From the NCBI RefSeq assembly GCF_019393635.1, contig NC_057864.1, forward strand, positions 84,270,882 to 84,334,881: 64,000 bases of DNA, written 5' to 3'. This document shows positions 1-9,820 of the stretch, piece after piece. The translations under genes and the position numbers were made by a program. A model generated the notes under the pieces. The model worked only from the letters and a program-made list of their open reading frames with translations. It was not told the DNA's origin and did not search any database. This DNA comes from Dromiciops gliroides. Taxonomy: Eukaryota > Chordata > Mammalia > Microbiotheria > Microbiotheriidae. Position 1 is the first letter of the stretch. Each line of letters starts with the position of its first letter.

Positions 1-1015
1 TGATTATTTTCCTACATTCATATAGCTGTTATATGTTACATGGAAGCCTTGCATATAGGTTTTGCTGACTACAAATCCCACTGATGATCTCCTTGCTAGG
101 CTTCATGTCAGCACTGTCATTGAGATTCTTTCGAAAGGCAGTTTTGTAGTTCTCAAACCTCTGAAAATAACATGATGAATGTTTTAAAATAGAGAAATGC
201 ATGCCTGTGAGGCAGAATGATTTTTAGCCAATATCAAATGTTGTACAGACTTGTTGTCACTATACCCTTAATTTTAGCAAGTTGTCTAGCACATTGCAAA
301 CTGCAAATGTGCTGAATTAATAAAAATAAAATGAATCCAGATGCTGTGTCTAACCCCCTAAAATGTACATCTTTACAGTGTTAGGTACATTTACCATTTA
401 GTAAATAATTGGAAAATCGAATTTTTGATCTTACTGCATAAAAGGTGCTTTGTTTCCAGTAGATTTATTTTTAATTCACAGACTATATTGATTAATGAAA
501 AACAATGGCTTCTCTTCTAAGAACTTAGTTCAGGAGACGCTGACAGAAGGAATAGCTGTTCGCACAATGACTCAGTATAATATGTGAGAAGGGGTCCTAT
601 TCTGAATCCCAAATTTATCTTAAGAACTACTTTCTTTTTTAAAAAATATATATATTTAATTTATGTAATAAAATAAGCATTTCCATAAAAATCATACAAT
701 AAGACGATGATTGCATATGAAATTGTAAATAAACTATGTATAACTTGCTGTTCCAAGTAGTTATTTTGAAACTTTTCAAATAATTAGATTCTCTTCATCT
801 TTAAGACACTCCATTAGGAATGGGGCATTTCTTCTTGATGAATAGGAACTTAGAGTGAGCTTTATCAAACAAATTTTTACATTTTCTATACTTAACAGAT
901 ATTGAATGCTGGATCATTTAGTCTAGGAAAGTGGACAGTGCTGTGAGGATATATGTTTACTCCTCTGGAAAGCATTTGGTGGTGATGTGGTGATGATGAT
1001 GGTGATGACAACGAC
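1..1015. other. Repeat-poor AT-rich segment, no gene seen
   Basis: I recognise no SINE, L1 or LTR here and no open frame of interest. About 200-620 is non-repetitive and without microsatellite content, so it could include conserved non-coding sequence, but that cannot be tested without an alignment. A TGATGG/TGGTGA-rich patch lies at 983-1020. Confidence 0.4.
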
Positions 1016-1019
1016 AATG

Positions 1020-1165
1020 ACAGGTTACATTTAACACCTTCTGTGTTAACTACTGCACTTAGTAGTTTACAGTTATGATCTCATTTGTTACTCACAACAA
1101 CCCTGAGATGTAGGGGCTATTATTTTTCCCATTTTACAAATGAGAGAATGGAGGCAAACAGATTT
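1020..1165 (-). repeat. MIR/THER1-type old SINE fragment
   Basis: Read on the minus strand this has the MIR 3' half: a 'cattttacaaatgagagaa' block and a 'tctcatttgttactcacaaca' block, in the family order. The copy is strongly diverged and has no visible target duplication. Confidence 0.6.
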
Positions 1166-1479
1166 TAAAATACTACTAGATTCCATAAAAGTCTTTAAAC
1201 AACCTTCTGAAAGTGTCTGTTCATATGACAATGTCTAGAGGTGTCCATATGCCACAGGGAAGCATTCTTACCATTGCTCATTTTACAAATCCAAAACAAT
1301 ACTCAATACATGGTAGTAATTTAAATAATAAAGAACCAAGCATCCAAGCAAGACATCCTTGAAATCAAGGATTCTCACAAATGGCAGAATTTTCACTTTA
1401 CCCTTGCAAGAGACCTTTCCTTGTTTCTAGTTCCCCTCCTTCCCCTTTTTCCTAATCCCTCCCTCTTTCACTAGTACTT

Positions 1480-1535
1480 TTAACATAGTGCTTGGCACAC
1501 CATGAACACAATGATTTCTTATTGATTAATAGAAG
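1480..1535 (+). repeat. L2 3' end fragment
   Basis: The motif 'agtgcttggcacaccatgaa' followed by an AT-rich 'ttgattaat' end matches the terminal motif of mammalian L2. Only the last tens of bases are present. Confidence 0.5.
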
Positions 1536-2370
1536 TATGATCTTGAATAAGTAATATTTTCCATCTGAGTCCTAGTTTCCATATCTATCAAATAAGGACT
1601 TTGGACTAAGATTTCTCTAACAACTTTTTTAGCTCTCAATCTTGAGATCATAAGGTTTCATAAAGCTCAAAAAACTTTGAATATGGAGCTATGGATACCA
1701 TGTGTATCTGTTTGCTAAAGACTTGATAGATTCAGAGATATTTGGCAAAGAGGTATTTATTTGCTGGGAGGAGTGTGTATGGGTAAGGGCACAAGAATTT
1801 ATGAACATCATTATGGATAGTTTGAATGGATTAAGGAAAATTCATGCTGTTAAAATAAATAATCCCATTCAATTTTTAAACATTTCTATTAAACCATACA
1901 TACAAAGCCTCCAACAATAACATCCTGCAATAAAAGCAATCCAAAGGTGCTAAATGTCTATTCATGGAAAGTAAATTTTGTGGACCAGGTAAAGCAAAAA
2001 TAATCACAGCAGATTATTTGAGAATTTGAAAAGGTAAATAATTCTCACTATGTTAGAGAGTCACAGCACTTTCAAAATGCAATCCCAGGCAACTAACAGA
2101 CACTCAATAAATTCTTGTTGAATGATTACCTAAACAAGGGATTCTAATAGCTATGACTGATGTTTCAATCATCAACAGAAACATATGTTACAATAGACAT
2201 ATATGCAAGTGGCTAATACTAACCATATAGGCCTTTGGTAGTAATTGGGTTTATTATAGGATTCCATTCAATTACCTTTCTCCAGATGCAGAAACATTCA
2301 GGTATATTAGACAATATACCTGAATTTTCTTATGTAACTGTGAACTAAAATTAGTGCAATGTTTTATCTT
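1536..2370. other. AT-rich stretch, nothing recognised
   Basis: No element or gene is recognised. A 72-codon open frame at 1702-1920 has no family feature, no signal peptide and no exon context, and I do not call it coding. Confidence 0.4.
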
Positions 2371-2374
2371 TTCA

Positions 2375-2500
2375 GAAAACTTGTCCCAAAATCACAGAAG
2401 GTTATCACTGAAAGAAACCATAAAGATCATCTCACTCATTCCTATCAGTTTATATGTTGAGGAAACTGATACCTAGAGCATTTTATTCCAACCATTTTCA
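2375..2500. repeat. Old interspersed repeat fragment (MIR/CR1-like)
   Basis: An 'aaagatcatctcactcattc' block is followed by 'gttgaggaaactgatacctagag', an arrangement also seen at 3560-3690 and 13375-13480. It recurs across old mammalian repeats; the family is not certain. Confidence 0.4.
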
Positions 2501-2509
2501 TCTCAGAAT

Positions 2510-2660
2510 ATTCAAATCAAATAAAAATGATTTACAAATACCTACTATGTACTAGACACTATGTGAGTGTTGGGGATACTAAAAGAGGCTCTGTTCTCTA
2601 GGAACTCACATTCTTAAGTTAAAGATTACATGTGCATTGAGTTCATACTGATGGTAACAA
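2510..2660 (-). repeat. L2 3' end, antisense
   Basis: 'acctactatgtactagacac', 'gttggggatac' and 'ctctaggaactcacattct' are the reverse complement of the L2 3' end ('agtgcctggcacatagtagg', 'gtatccccag', 'gtgagctccttgag'), in the right order. Confidence 0.65.
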
Positions 2661-2929
2661 ATTCACTCAGTTATTATACTTTTTGAATTTTCCAGATAAT
2701 CTCAGATTAAGGAATATGTGGGATTCTAGGCACTCCCTTCAATTTACAACACTCAGAACAAGTGTTTTATTTTGGTCCCATTTCAGAAATAAATAAATTT
2801 AGCTACCTAAATACAGTATATTTAGTAAGAGAAGAGTTTTAGGTTTTACAAATGAAAAATAGCATTTTATTGAATTGAACAAGATCATTTTACTTATTTT
2901 TTTCAGTTCAGTCATATAAAAATGTGGTC

Positions 2930-3560
2930 TCCGTGTCATTTCCAATTGCTACTGCTACTCTAATTTAGTCCCTAACTGCCTCTCAAAGAGACAATAGCCT
3001 CCTAATGAATTTCCCTTCCTCCAGTCTATTCCTCTTCCAATGAATATATGTAATGACTGAAGGGTCTTAATGAATTCCTGTTGATTAATTAATGATTGAT
3101 TGAGTAAAATATTACTGCAATATTGCCACTGTTCTCATTCAAATCCCCACTGGATATCCTCATATATAGAATATTATCCCAATAGGTTCATCTAGATATC
3201 AAGGTTCACAACAATTTGGCTTCTAAAAACCATTCTAGCTTTATTTCCCACTACTCTACCATAAAACCATCTTACTCCTCCCTAATGAACTCACCACACG
3301 ACCAAATGAACTTAATCTCTACTTCTGAAATAATTACTATTTTTTCTGAAATAATTTAGCATGTTTTTATTTCTAATTCTGTTTTCATATTCTACCTTGT
3401 ATTAGAGATATTTTTGGACATGTTGTCTATCTTCTATTAGTTGTATATCCTCTATTAGACCAGAAGCAACATGGAGACAAAGATTGTGTCTTATTCTTCC
3501 TGTTTCTCATATTATAATGTTTACAGTACTATACTTAAAAAGCACTTGGTAATGTAAGTA
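2930..3560 (+). mobile_element. L2 LINE 3' region, decayed
   Basis: Blocks in L2 3' order are visible: 'caatagcctcctaatgaatt' and 'ttccctccagtctattcctc'-like text near 2990-3040, 'aatttggcttctaaaaacca' near 3213, 'tcccactactctac' near 3247, then 'attagaccagaagcaacatgg' near 3455 and a 'gtgtcttattcttc' block. It is an old copy with no intact frame. Confidence 0.65.
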
Positions 3561-3690
3561 TTTTGGATCATAAAAAATTGGGCTTGAAGACACCTTAGAA
3601 ACTATCTTGTAGAAATCTCTTATATCACAGGTGAGGAAACAGAGTAATGATTTGCCCAAAGTGACATAGATTCTCAATCCTCAAGAAGTA
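3560..3690. repeat. Old interspersed repeat fragment (MIR/CR1-like)
   Basis: It shares the order 'caccttagaaactatcttgt', 'caggtgaggaaacagag', 'gatttgcccaaagtgacata' with the fragments at 2375 and 13375. It is very diverged. Confidence 0.4.
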
Positions 3691-3694
3691 TGTG

Positions 3695-4970
3695 AAACGA
3701 AAAATAAAGAGATGCCTCCTACCATCTTATAACCAGTTGGTGGTCAAGAGTCAAGATACCCAGTGAAAAATATGAGGAAAATACCTCAACATTACCCTAC
3801 TTCATGAGTCTGAGCCTTTCAATTTTTAAAGTCAAGGCAAAAAGCAATTCAATAAGAATGTAAAGAGACAGTAAGCTAGTATCACTCCTATGAGAGTTCT
3901 GGTCATCTTTAATGGCTGGCAGAGACAAGTAAATAGTTTTTCTGAAGCACCTGGCTAAATGTCTTGTTACTTGTAGCTGGATCTCTGACAATCGGCTGTG
4001 TTCCTCTGTAAAAGACCCATAAGATATTTGGCTTTGCCATGTGAACCATGATGAAGTTTTGGAAGGATGAATCCCAAAGCATCTCGCTAATGCTTATTTC
4101 AAGAAAAAGGGCCCATGTAGACCTAGACACTATGAAGGGGAAATTTTCAGTGCAGCAAAAAAGAAACACAAAATTGCCAAGCAGTGCAAGATGATTCTTT
4201 ACTCTTGTCAAAAATGAAGAAGATTCCTAGTTCTTTGCCTACCTTTGTTATGTATACTCTCCAGTGGAGTATATTTTTATAAACCAGTATTGTAAATCCT
4301 TTTCAAAGAATCTATAGGAAAGTATTTGGAATAACAAAAATTAATAATATTTGGAATAAAAATAACTTAAATATTTTGAAAGGAATATAGGAAAAAATGA
4401 TTAGCCGCGTTCAAAATTTTCAAGGTACAAACTGCTTAGGTGTATCTGGTGTCATTTAAAAGTATAAAAATGCACCTTAAATTAATCTCTGTTTTGTTTT
4501 GCAAGACTGAAAAGGTTGACTTTGGCCTGACTTTCCAAATTTTGGTGATATTGGTGGCAAAGTCCTAAGGCCTCTGTTCTTAACAGTTTTATAATAGGAA
4601 CTGAAATACAAGGCTTCTCATTTTCCATATAGGCTTCTTTCCTCAAACCTATTCATTCATGCTTCTGAATACATTAGTAAGGTCACATAATGAACTGAAG
4701 GAATCATGTGAATACTTCAGAATCCAAATAAATACTTTAATACCAAATATCTATGTAAGTGGAGTGAGTAGTCTTTTTATTTTCAAATTCATTCAACAAA
4801 TATGTATTATGGACCTCATATCCCACCTGACTGGCCTACTTTAGGACTTCTCCAGGTTCTCTGACAATGCATTCACGCATTCTATTTTCTTGATTGATAT
4901 CAATTTTGCCTCAACTACTTGTAGTTTGTCAAGGTATATATTTAATATAAAATTTCAGTTCTTACACCTC
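3695..4970. other. AT-rich stretch, nothing firm
   Basis: No gene is recognised. Short overlapping minus-strand open frames at 3797-4211 and a plus-strand frame at 4659-4844 have no recognisable domain. A possible antisense L2 scrap ('attcattcaacaaatatgta') lies near 4789-4809. Confidence 0.35.
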
Positions 4971-4974
4971 TTAA

Positions 4975-5125
4975 ATGTATGACCCATGGACAAGTCATTA
5001 ACCTCTCTGAGTCTCAGTTTCCTCATCTGTGAAATAGGATTTAGAGAGAGTAAAGATGCTGCCAAGCTTTCTTCAAAAAAACCTAAGGTAAGAGTTTTGT
5101 ATAAACCTGAAAGCTCTGTATAAAT
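4975..5125 (+). repeat. MIR/THER1-type SINE fragment
   Basis: 'tgacccatggacaagtcatt', 'aacctctctgagtctcagtt' and 'tcctcatctgtgaaatagg' give the conserved MIR core in order. The 5' tRNA-related part is absent. An (ATT)n run follows at about 5127-5150. Confidence 0.75.
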
Positions 5126-5159
5126 TATTATTATTATTATTTAATATTATTGTTGTTTT

Positions 5160-6144
5160 TGTTAATTATTAATGTTTGTGGGAGAGGCAAAAGCATTAAG
5201 AATAATTCCTATGTAATCCATTTGTTTGATGGCTATTCCATTTTCATTTTAGATCCATTCTTTGTCATACTATGGCTACTACAGCTATTTATCTGGAGTA
5301 CATAAGGTCAATAGGAGAGTCTATTTTTTAAGGCAACATGCCAAGTAATGAGAAGTCAAAACTGAAAAATATAATTATAATTGAATAGCAGAGTGAATAT
5401 CAATTGTGATTGTTCTTTCTTGTATTTTATCTCCTAGGAGATCTTGGCCCAGGCTTCCTCTAATATAATTATACACTCTCTTACCCTTTCAGACAGTCTA
5501 TATTTTATTAGTGGGTGCTTATTTTGTCTTATTGAATGACATATTACACGACTTATTATATCAAATTTTAACCCACTTATCTTTTGAAAAATAAAACATA
5601 CCCTCATTCTCAATAAAATCCAAGGTGGATTTTAAGTGGTTATAGAGAGCCAAAATTGCCCACAAATTATATTGAGTTAACTTTTCTAATTTTGCTTTTA
5701 GTTATTTTAGTGGATATATCCTTATAGAATTAAGTTGGTAGATAAAAAGGGAAACACTGAAATTGCTTTGTTAATCAGCCTACCAAAAGGAGGGAAACAG
5801 TCTGTCCTGTTACAGAAAAAATAAATATTGTAGCTTAATGTTGTCATGGAGGTTTTTTTAATTTTTATAATTTTCAAAATATATTTTAACTGTTAAAATA
5901 TTACAATTCGAGATCTATGATACTAATTAATAGCTAAAGGGTGGAAGATTCAAACAACAATATGAAATATGCTACCAAACATAAACATATTTGGAAACAT
6001 CTGTAAGCTTATATGAATTTTGAACTTTTGCTCTGGAAGCCTGGTAAGCTACTTTCAGGAAACCTTATTTTTTAACTAGCAAATACTCCTCTTTTTACAT
6101 GGGGGAAAGTGAAGTACAGAGATTTAAGTGATATTTCCAATATG

Positions 6145-6145
<1 letters not shown>
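5160..6145. other. AT-rich stretch, nothing recognised
   Basis: There is no recognisable gene, SINE, L1 or LTR in this segment. Confidence 0.4.
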
Positions 6146-6227
<82 letters not shown>

Positions 6228-6232
6228 AATAT
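6145..6232. repeat. (TA)n microsatellite
   Basis: A short GTGTG lead is followed by an almost pure alternating TA tract of about 70 bases and an imperfect TATATAATAT end. The Ile/Tyr-rich frame over it is an artefact. Confidence 0.95.
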
Positions 6233-6514
6233 TACTTTTTGCCCTGCTACTTTGCTACCTAAAGAAAACAACAACTACAACAACAAACCACTACACCCAT
6301 TCTAATATTTATTCCTAATTCCAAGATGTTCATCTTAATTTATGATGCAGGAATATGTCATTTTGGGATCATATTTTATGTAGTTACATTTGAAGCACCT
6401 CAGGGCACATTAACCAGCGTCCCAAACAAAAAATTAAAAAAAAAAACATAGAAACTTGGAGCGGTCACCTTTCAGACATCTATAATACTGGCATCTTTTG
6501 CTCTCCCCTTAGAA

Positions 6515-6602
6515 CACATATATGTGTATATGTATGTATAGATATGCACACATATATATTTATAGATATATGTATAGATATGTATATATCTATACACACA
6601 TT
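6515..6602. repeat. TATATG/TATACA low-complexity tract
   Basis: Interleaved ATATGT, ATAGAT and CACACA units form an imperfect purine-pyrimidine alternating tract. Confidence 0.85.
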
Positions 6603-7238
6603 CTCTTACTCTTATTGCTTTCTGTTGTCCATGAGGCCTTAGCAATTTGTACTGTGTAGTGATGAACATCATTTAATTAGCTGCTAAGGCAGAAATAACT
6701 CTGTAGATAACTAAATCAAGTGACCTGCAACCCTGAGACTTGTTCTGTCCTGATGGTTTTCAAATGAACAGTATTGCTCTGAGCTTATTTATGAAGGATA
6801 GCTGGTTACTTTCCCCAACATGGATGATAGCACTAGTTTCTTTTGTGTTCATTCTTTCCTTATCTTAGATGAAGGAATGAGAGGGGCATTGCATTCACTC
6901 AGACAATCAGGGAATTAGGAATATCTATCGTAGTTGTCAGAGAGATTCAAACAAAGATCAGAGTTAGTAATTGAATCCAGAGTGTAGTGGATGACAGAGA
7001 GGATAATGTTGAGGATAACAGCAGCTTGAGGTATCATGTTCCCCTTATGATCTAGAAAATCCATGGCTGCGGACTCTAGAAAGTCAATGATATTTAGATT
7101 CAGACAGAGAGCTATACCTAACAGGAACATCATGAGGATTCCATTATGGGAAAACAAAAGGACTCCCAAGGATTTCTAAGGCCAAAAGAAGAGGTCATGC
7201 ATGCCTCCTAATTTGGTTCCTCACTCCCACTGCACTTT
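6603..7238. other. Unassigned segment before the retroviral insert
   Basis: No element is recognised. An 84-codon hydrophobic frame on the minus strand (6915-7169) starts at TTG directly after an in-frame stop, so it has no ATG and no evidence of being a gene. The segment ends at the TTT|AAAGG site where the retroviral sequence begins. Confidence 0.4.
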
Positions 7239-7251
7239 AAAGGTGATGCAG
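7239..7251. repeat. Candidate target-site duplication, left
   Basis: AAAGGTGATGCAG directly precedes the retroviral R region and follows TTT, as at an L1 endonuclease TT/AAAA-type site. The candidate partner at 9140-9151 (AAAGGCATGAAG) is imperfect. Confidence 0.45.
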
Positions 7252-7363
7252 AGATTGGTATCTCAGAGCAACACTCTATGCCTTTCTCGCCAAGAGAAGT
7301 CCAAGGATTTCTCTTGGTTTCCCTTCCCTTCCTCAGCCCCGAAATAAACTACTATCTTATTCT
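7252..7363 (+). other. R region, left copy
   Basis: It starts at AGATTGGTATCTCAGAGC and carries AATAAA at 7343-7348. It matches 8948-9064 with scattered substitutions. The left boundary is where similarity to the right copy begins, and no TATA box or U3 lies upstream. Confidence 0.75.
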
Positions 7364-7468
7364 AACTGCTTTTGTGTGCAAGAGGGTGTAATTCTTTAAA
7401 GAGGAATTCCTAAGGACCCCTACCCGAAGCCCCTACCCCAAACCCTTACCCCATTTCCCCCCATAACA
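7364..7468 (+). other. U5 region
   Basis: It runs from the end of R to CATAACA. The left part is T/G-rich, as after a polyadenylation site, and the rest is C-rich with repeated ACCCCTACCC units. It is absent after the right-hand R. Confidence 0.65.
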
Positions 7469-7471
7469 TTT

Positions 7472-7486
7472 TGGCGCCCAAACGTT
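7472..7486 (+). other. Primer-binding site, lysine-tRNA type
   Basis: TGGCGCCCAAACG directly follows the LTR-like end ...ACA plus TTT. TGGCGCCC is the complement of a lysine tRNA 3' end and is used by class II (beta-like) retroviruses. Matching beyond the first ten bases is poorer. Confidence 0.65.
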
Positions 7487-7514
7487 TGAAGGGTGCAGGA
7501 AATTTCCTCTTTCC

Positions 7515-7885
7515 TCTTGGCACACAAAACCAGGGGGTGGGAACTTCCCTTCTGGGTTTCCTTTCTCCCTCTCCCACCTGACTCAACCTCCCGTTTGAGT
7601 CACAGAGAGGTAGAGAGGTAGAGAGCTTTTGCATGCGACAGCAGACGGGCAGCCTGGGTCTCCCTCCCTCACCAAAAGCTCAGCCAGATGTCTTGACCAC
7701 TCTTGGCACACAAAACCTGGAGGTAGGACCCTCCCTTCTGGGTTTTTTTCCCTCCCTCTCCCACCCGACTCAACCTCCCGTTTGAGTCACAGAGCGGTAG
7801 AGACGGCCAGCTTCTAAACGGGAAACAGAGGGCAGCCTGGGTCTCCCTCCCTCAGCAAAAGCTGAGCTAGATGTCTGAACCATGC
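7515..7885 (+). repeat. Tandem duplication in retroviral leader
   Basis: Two units of about 185 bases (7515-7700 and 7701-7885) each begin CTTGGCACACAAAACC. Each holds CTCAACCTCCCGTTTGAGTC, then GGCAGCCTGGGTCTCCCTCC, then a CAGATGTCT or TAGATGTCT block. A third, partial, more diverged unit may lie at 7945-8040. Confidence 0.85.
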
Positions 7886-8363
7886 TTGGACCCTCGGACT
7901 CCATGTTTCTGGGTAAGAACTTTTGTGCTTGTGTGTCTATCCCTGGCCAGTGCTCTGCTCTTCCACGAGATGGGCAGCCGGCGCCTCTCTCCCTTGAGAA
8001 AGCTCAACCTCACGTCTGAACCATGTTCAGACCATTCTCCTTAGACAGGACTATATCTGGGTACAGTAATGGGGCAGAAGGGAGTGTACAGAAAGGGTCA
8101 CCACTGGTGTGCATCCTAAGAAATTGGACTAACTAAAATGCAGACAGACACTGCCTCTCACAGAACTAAGCTTTGATCTGATTACTTAACTCTAGTAAGG
8201 CAGGCCAAGCCCTGGGAGAAAAAAAAAGCACTTTCTAAGGTCCTTTTTCATTTTTGCTCTGGTCAGTTTTAATTTTTTTTGGTTAAGTTGGTTCCATCTA
8301 GGCTCAAGGATTCATGGCAGATACCCATTGTGCCTATGTGTCACTTCTGAATCCTCTGGACCC

Positions 8364-8447
8364 TTGGGACCTCACAGCTCCTCACAGCTCCGGGCCTTCT
8401 CCACTTGGGACCTCACAGCTCCTCACAGCTCCGGGCCTTCTCCACTT
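8364..8447 (+). repeat. Tandem repeat in U3 or 3' non-coding region
   Basis: A unit of about 40 bases starting TTGGGACCTCACAGCTCC and ending CCTTCTCCACTT is present twice in direct succession with no visible differences. Confidence 0.9.
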
Positions 8448-8772
8448 CTCCCCTCCCCCTCCCTAGCACCATGATTTCTTCGACAACCCCCCCCAGCATG
8501 AAGCAGTTTCAGAAGAATCTTCTTCCCCTTTCCTTATATATAGAGAAGTGGGAAATGTTGTGGGTGCAGAGCACCCCGGAAGTTCTCTGGGGCACATCAA
8601 GGATTCTTCTCCTTGAAAAACTAAACCAGAGGACAGATACACCTAGAGAGATAAGCTGAACCAGTTCTGAGCTAGCTCCATGACCTCCACCCTTCATTCA
8701 AGTATCTCTCAATCCTGGGGCAACAAGATTAGGTGTGGCTGCTTCCTTTGTGTTGAAGAGATCTGCAGCCAT

Positions 8773-8868
8773 CCCTCACCCAATCCCGCTACCACCAACA
8801 GTGGGGGATGGTCCTCCACCCCTCACCCAAATTCCTCCAGCCACCACCAGTGGGGGATGGTCCTCCCT
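8773..8868 (+). repeat. Direct repeats in U3, enhancer-like
   Basis: Two units of about 48 bases share CCTCACCCAA at the left and CAGTGGGGGATGGTCCTCC at the right, upstream of the TATA box. Short U3 direct repeats are typical retroviral enhancer architecture; that function is inferred. Confidence 0.75.
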
Positions 8869-8915
8869 CCCTAAAGGAACTTTCCACCATGGGATGCTCA
8901 TCCCCATCAGTCCCC

Positions 8916-8923
8916 TATAAAAG
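8916..8923 (+). promoter_or_regulatory. TATA box of the retroviral U3
   Basis: TATAAAAG lies 32 bases before the right-hand R start at 8948. This agrees with R beginning at the transcription start. Confidence 0.75.
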
Positions 8924-8947
8924 TACCTGCCAGTCTCCTGCTCAAGA

Positions 8948-9065
8948 AGATTGGTATCTCAGAGCCACGCTCTATGCCTTTCTCCCCAAGAGAAGTCCAA
9001 GGATTTATCTTGGTTACCCTTCCCTTCCCTTCCTCATCCCCGAAATAAACTACCCTCTTATTCTT
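8948..9065 (+). other. R region, right copy, with polyadenylation signal
   Basis: It matches 7252-7363, with a few extra CCCTT bases, and has AATAAA at 9044-9049. It ends at CTTATTCT(T), where the left copy goes on into U5 and this copy goes into A-rich sequence. Confidence 0.8.
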
Positions 9066-9139
9066 AAAACAAACAAACAAACAAACAAACAAACAAACAA
9101 ACAAACAAACAAACAAAAAGAAACCCAAAAACCAAAAAA
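9066..9139 (+). repeat. A-rich tail with (AAAC)n
   Basis: About twelve AAAC units are followed by an A-rich stretch. It sits where a poly(A) tail would, 16 bases after AATAAA, so it is best read as a decayed and expanded poly(A) tail. Confidence 0.8.
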
Positions 9140-9235
9140 AAAGGCATGAAGACCAAGCTTGGCCTTTTAAGCTAAGGACTTTCACAAGTCTCAGTTTGCC
9201 TAAGGCAAGGCCCATTCAGTGATTAAGGCTAGGTA

Positions 9236-9570
9236 AGAAAGGGGGCCATCTTCAGTTGATCAGATCTTGCCACTAGACCCTAATGGCTCTGGAGGAGAGA
9301 GTGAAGCTGAAGACTTTGCAAAATCCTTTATCACTTAAATCCAATTCAGTAAGTCATATCACCTTCCAGTGTCATAGTACTTTTTTTTTTCAGGGCAAAG
9401 GGGCTTAAGTGACTTACCCAGGGTCACACAGCTAGTTAAGTGTCAAGTGTCTGAGGCCAGATTTGAACTCGGGTCCTCCTGAATCCAGGGCCAGTGCTTT
9501 ATCCATTGCGCCACCTAGCTGCCCTTTCATAGTGCTTTTTGAGAATGAAGGACCAACAACAACAAAAAAC
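9236..9570 (+). mobile_element. 3' part of a long-tailed SINE, split by another SINE
   Basis: 'gggggccatcttcagttgat', 'gatcttgccactaga', 'ggctctggaggagagagtga' and 'cttaaatccaattcagtaag' run to 9380. After the insertion at 9381-9526 the tail resumes with 'gagaatgaaggaccaacaac'. The same tail occurs antisense at 37125-37310 and 62095-62375, where the second copy shows the tRNA-like head. Confidence 0.7.
9381..9526 (-). mobile_element. tRNA-derived SINE with target duplication
   Basis: It is the full antisense SINE: poly(T), the CACTTAAGCCCC-type block, the B-box complement GATTTGAACTC and the A-box complement TGCGCCACCTAGCTGCCC. TCATAGTACTTTT and TCATAGTGCTTTT flank it as target duplication. 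It sits inside the long-tailed SINE at 9236-9570. Confidence 0.9.
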
Positions 9571-9820
9571 TTGGACAAGGTGGCACAATGGATAGAGCTC
9601 AGGCTCTAGAGTCAAAAGGCCCAGAGTTCAAATCTGGTCTTAAGTACTTATTAGCTGTATGACCCTGGGCAAGTCACTTAACTCTGCTTCAATTGCTCTT
9701 CTGAAAAATGAGTGTGAGAAGGAAATGACAAACCACTCCAGTATCTTTGCCACAAAAACTCCAAAAGGGGTCACAGAGAGTTGGACAAGACTGAAATGAT
9801 TCAACAGCAACGACAGCAAG
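9571..9820 (+). mobile_element. tRNA-derived SINE with RTE/BovB-type tail
   Basis: The head 'aaggtggcacaatggataga' and B-box 'gagttcaaatctgg' are followed by the tail 'caaaccactccagtatcttt', then 'gggtcacagagagttggaca' and 'gactgaaatgattcaacagc'. That tail resembles RTE (BovB) 3' ends, implying RTE mobilisation. Antisense copies of this type are at 51092, 56178 and 63708. Confidence 0.8.

Larger units (their letters stand above)
7252..9139 (+). mobile_element. Retroposed retroviral transcript, R-U5-PBS-...-U3-R-A-rich tail
   Basis: The same ~115-base segment occurs at both ends (7252-7363 and 8948-9064). The left copy continues into U5 and a primer-binding site and has no U3 before it. The right copy is preceded by U3 with a TATA box and is followed not by U5 but by an A-rich tail. 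Both copies contain AATAAA, and they diverge about 15 bases after it, where polyadenylation would fall. That is the order of a viral RNA, not of a provirus. Inside are a duplicated leader and a GGGTAAG splice-donor-like site near 7911. An ATGGGGCAG start at about 8070 suits a retroviral gag but stops after 16 codons. No gag, pol or env body is present, so the source was internally deleted or non-autonomous. I infer L1-mediated retroposition. Confidence 0.7.

Noticed and set aside
6915-7169. 84-codon hydrophobic frame on the minus strand, possibly a membrane protein exon
   Set aside because: It starts at TTG directly after an in-frame stop, has no ATG or matching splice sites, and I recognise no family.
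7252-9139. Ordinary provirus with two LTRs
   Set aside because: No U3 precedes the left R and no U5 follows the right R; both ends match RNA ends.
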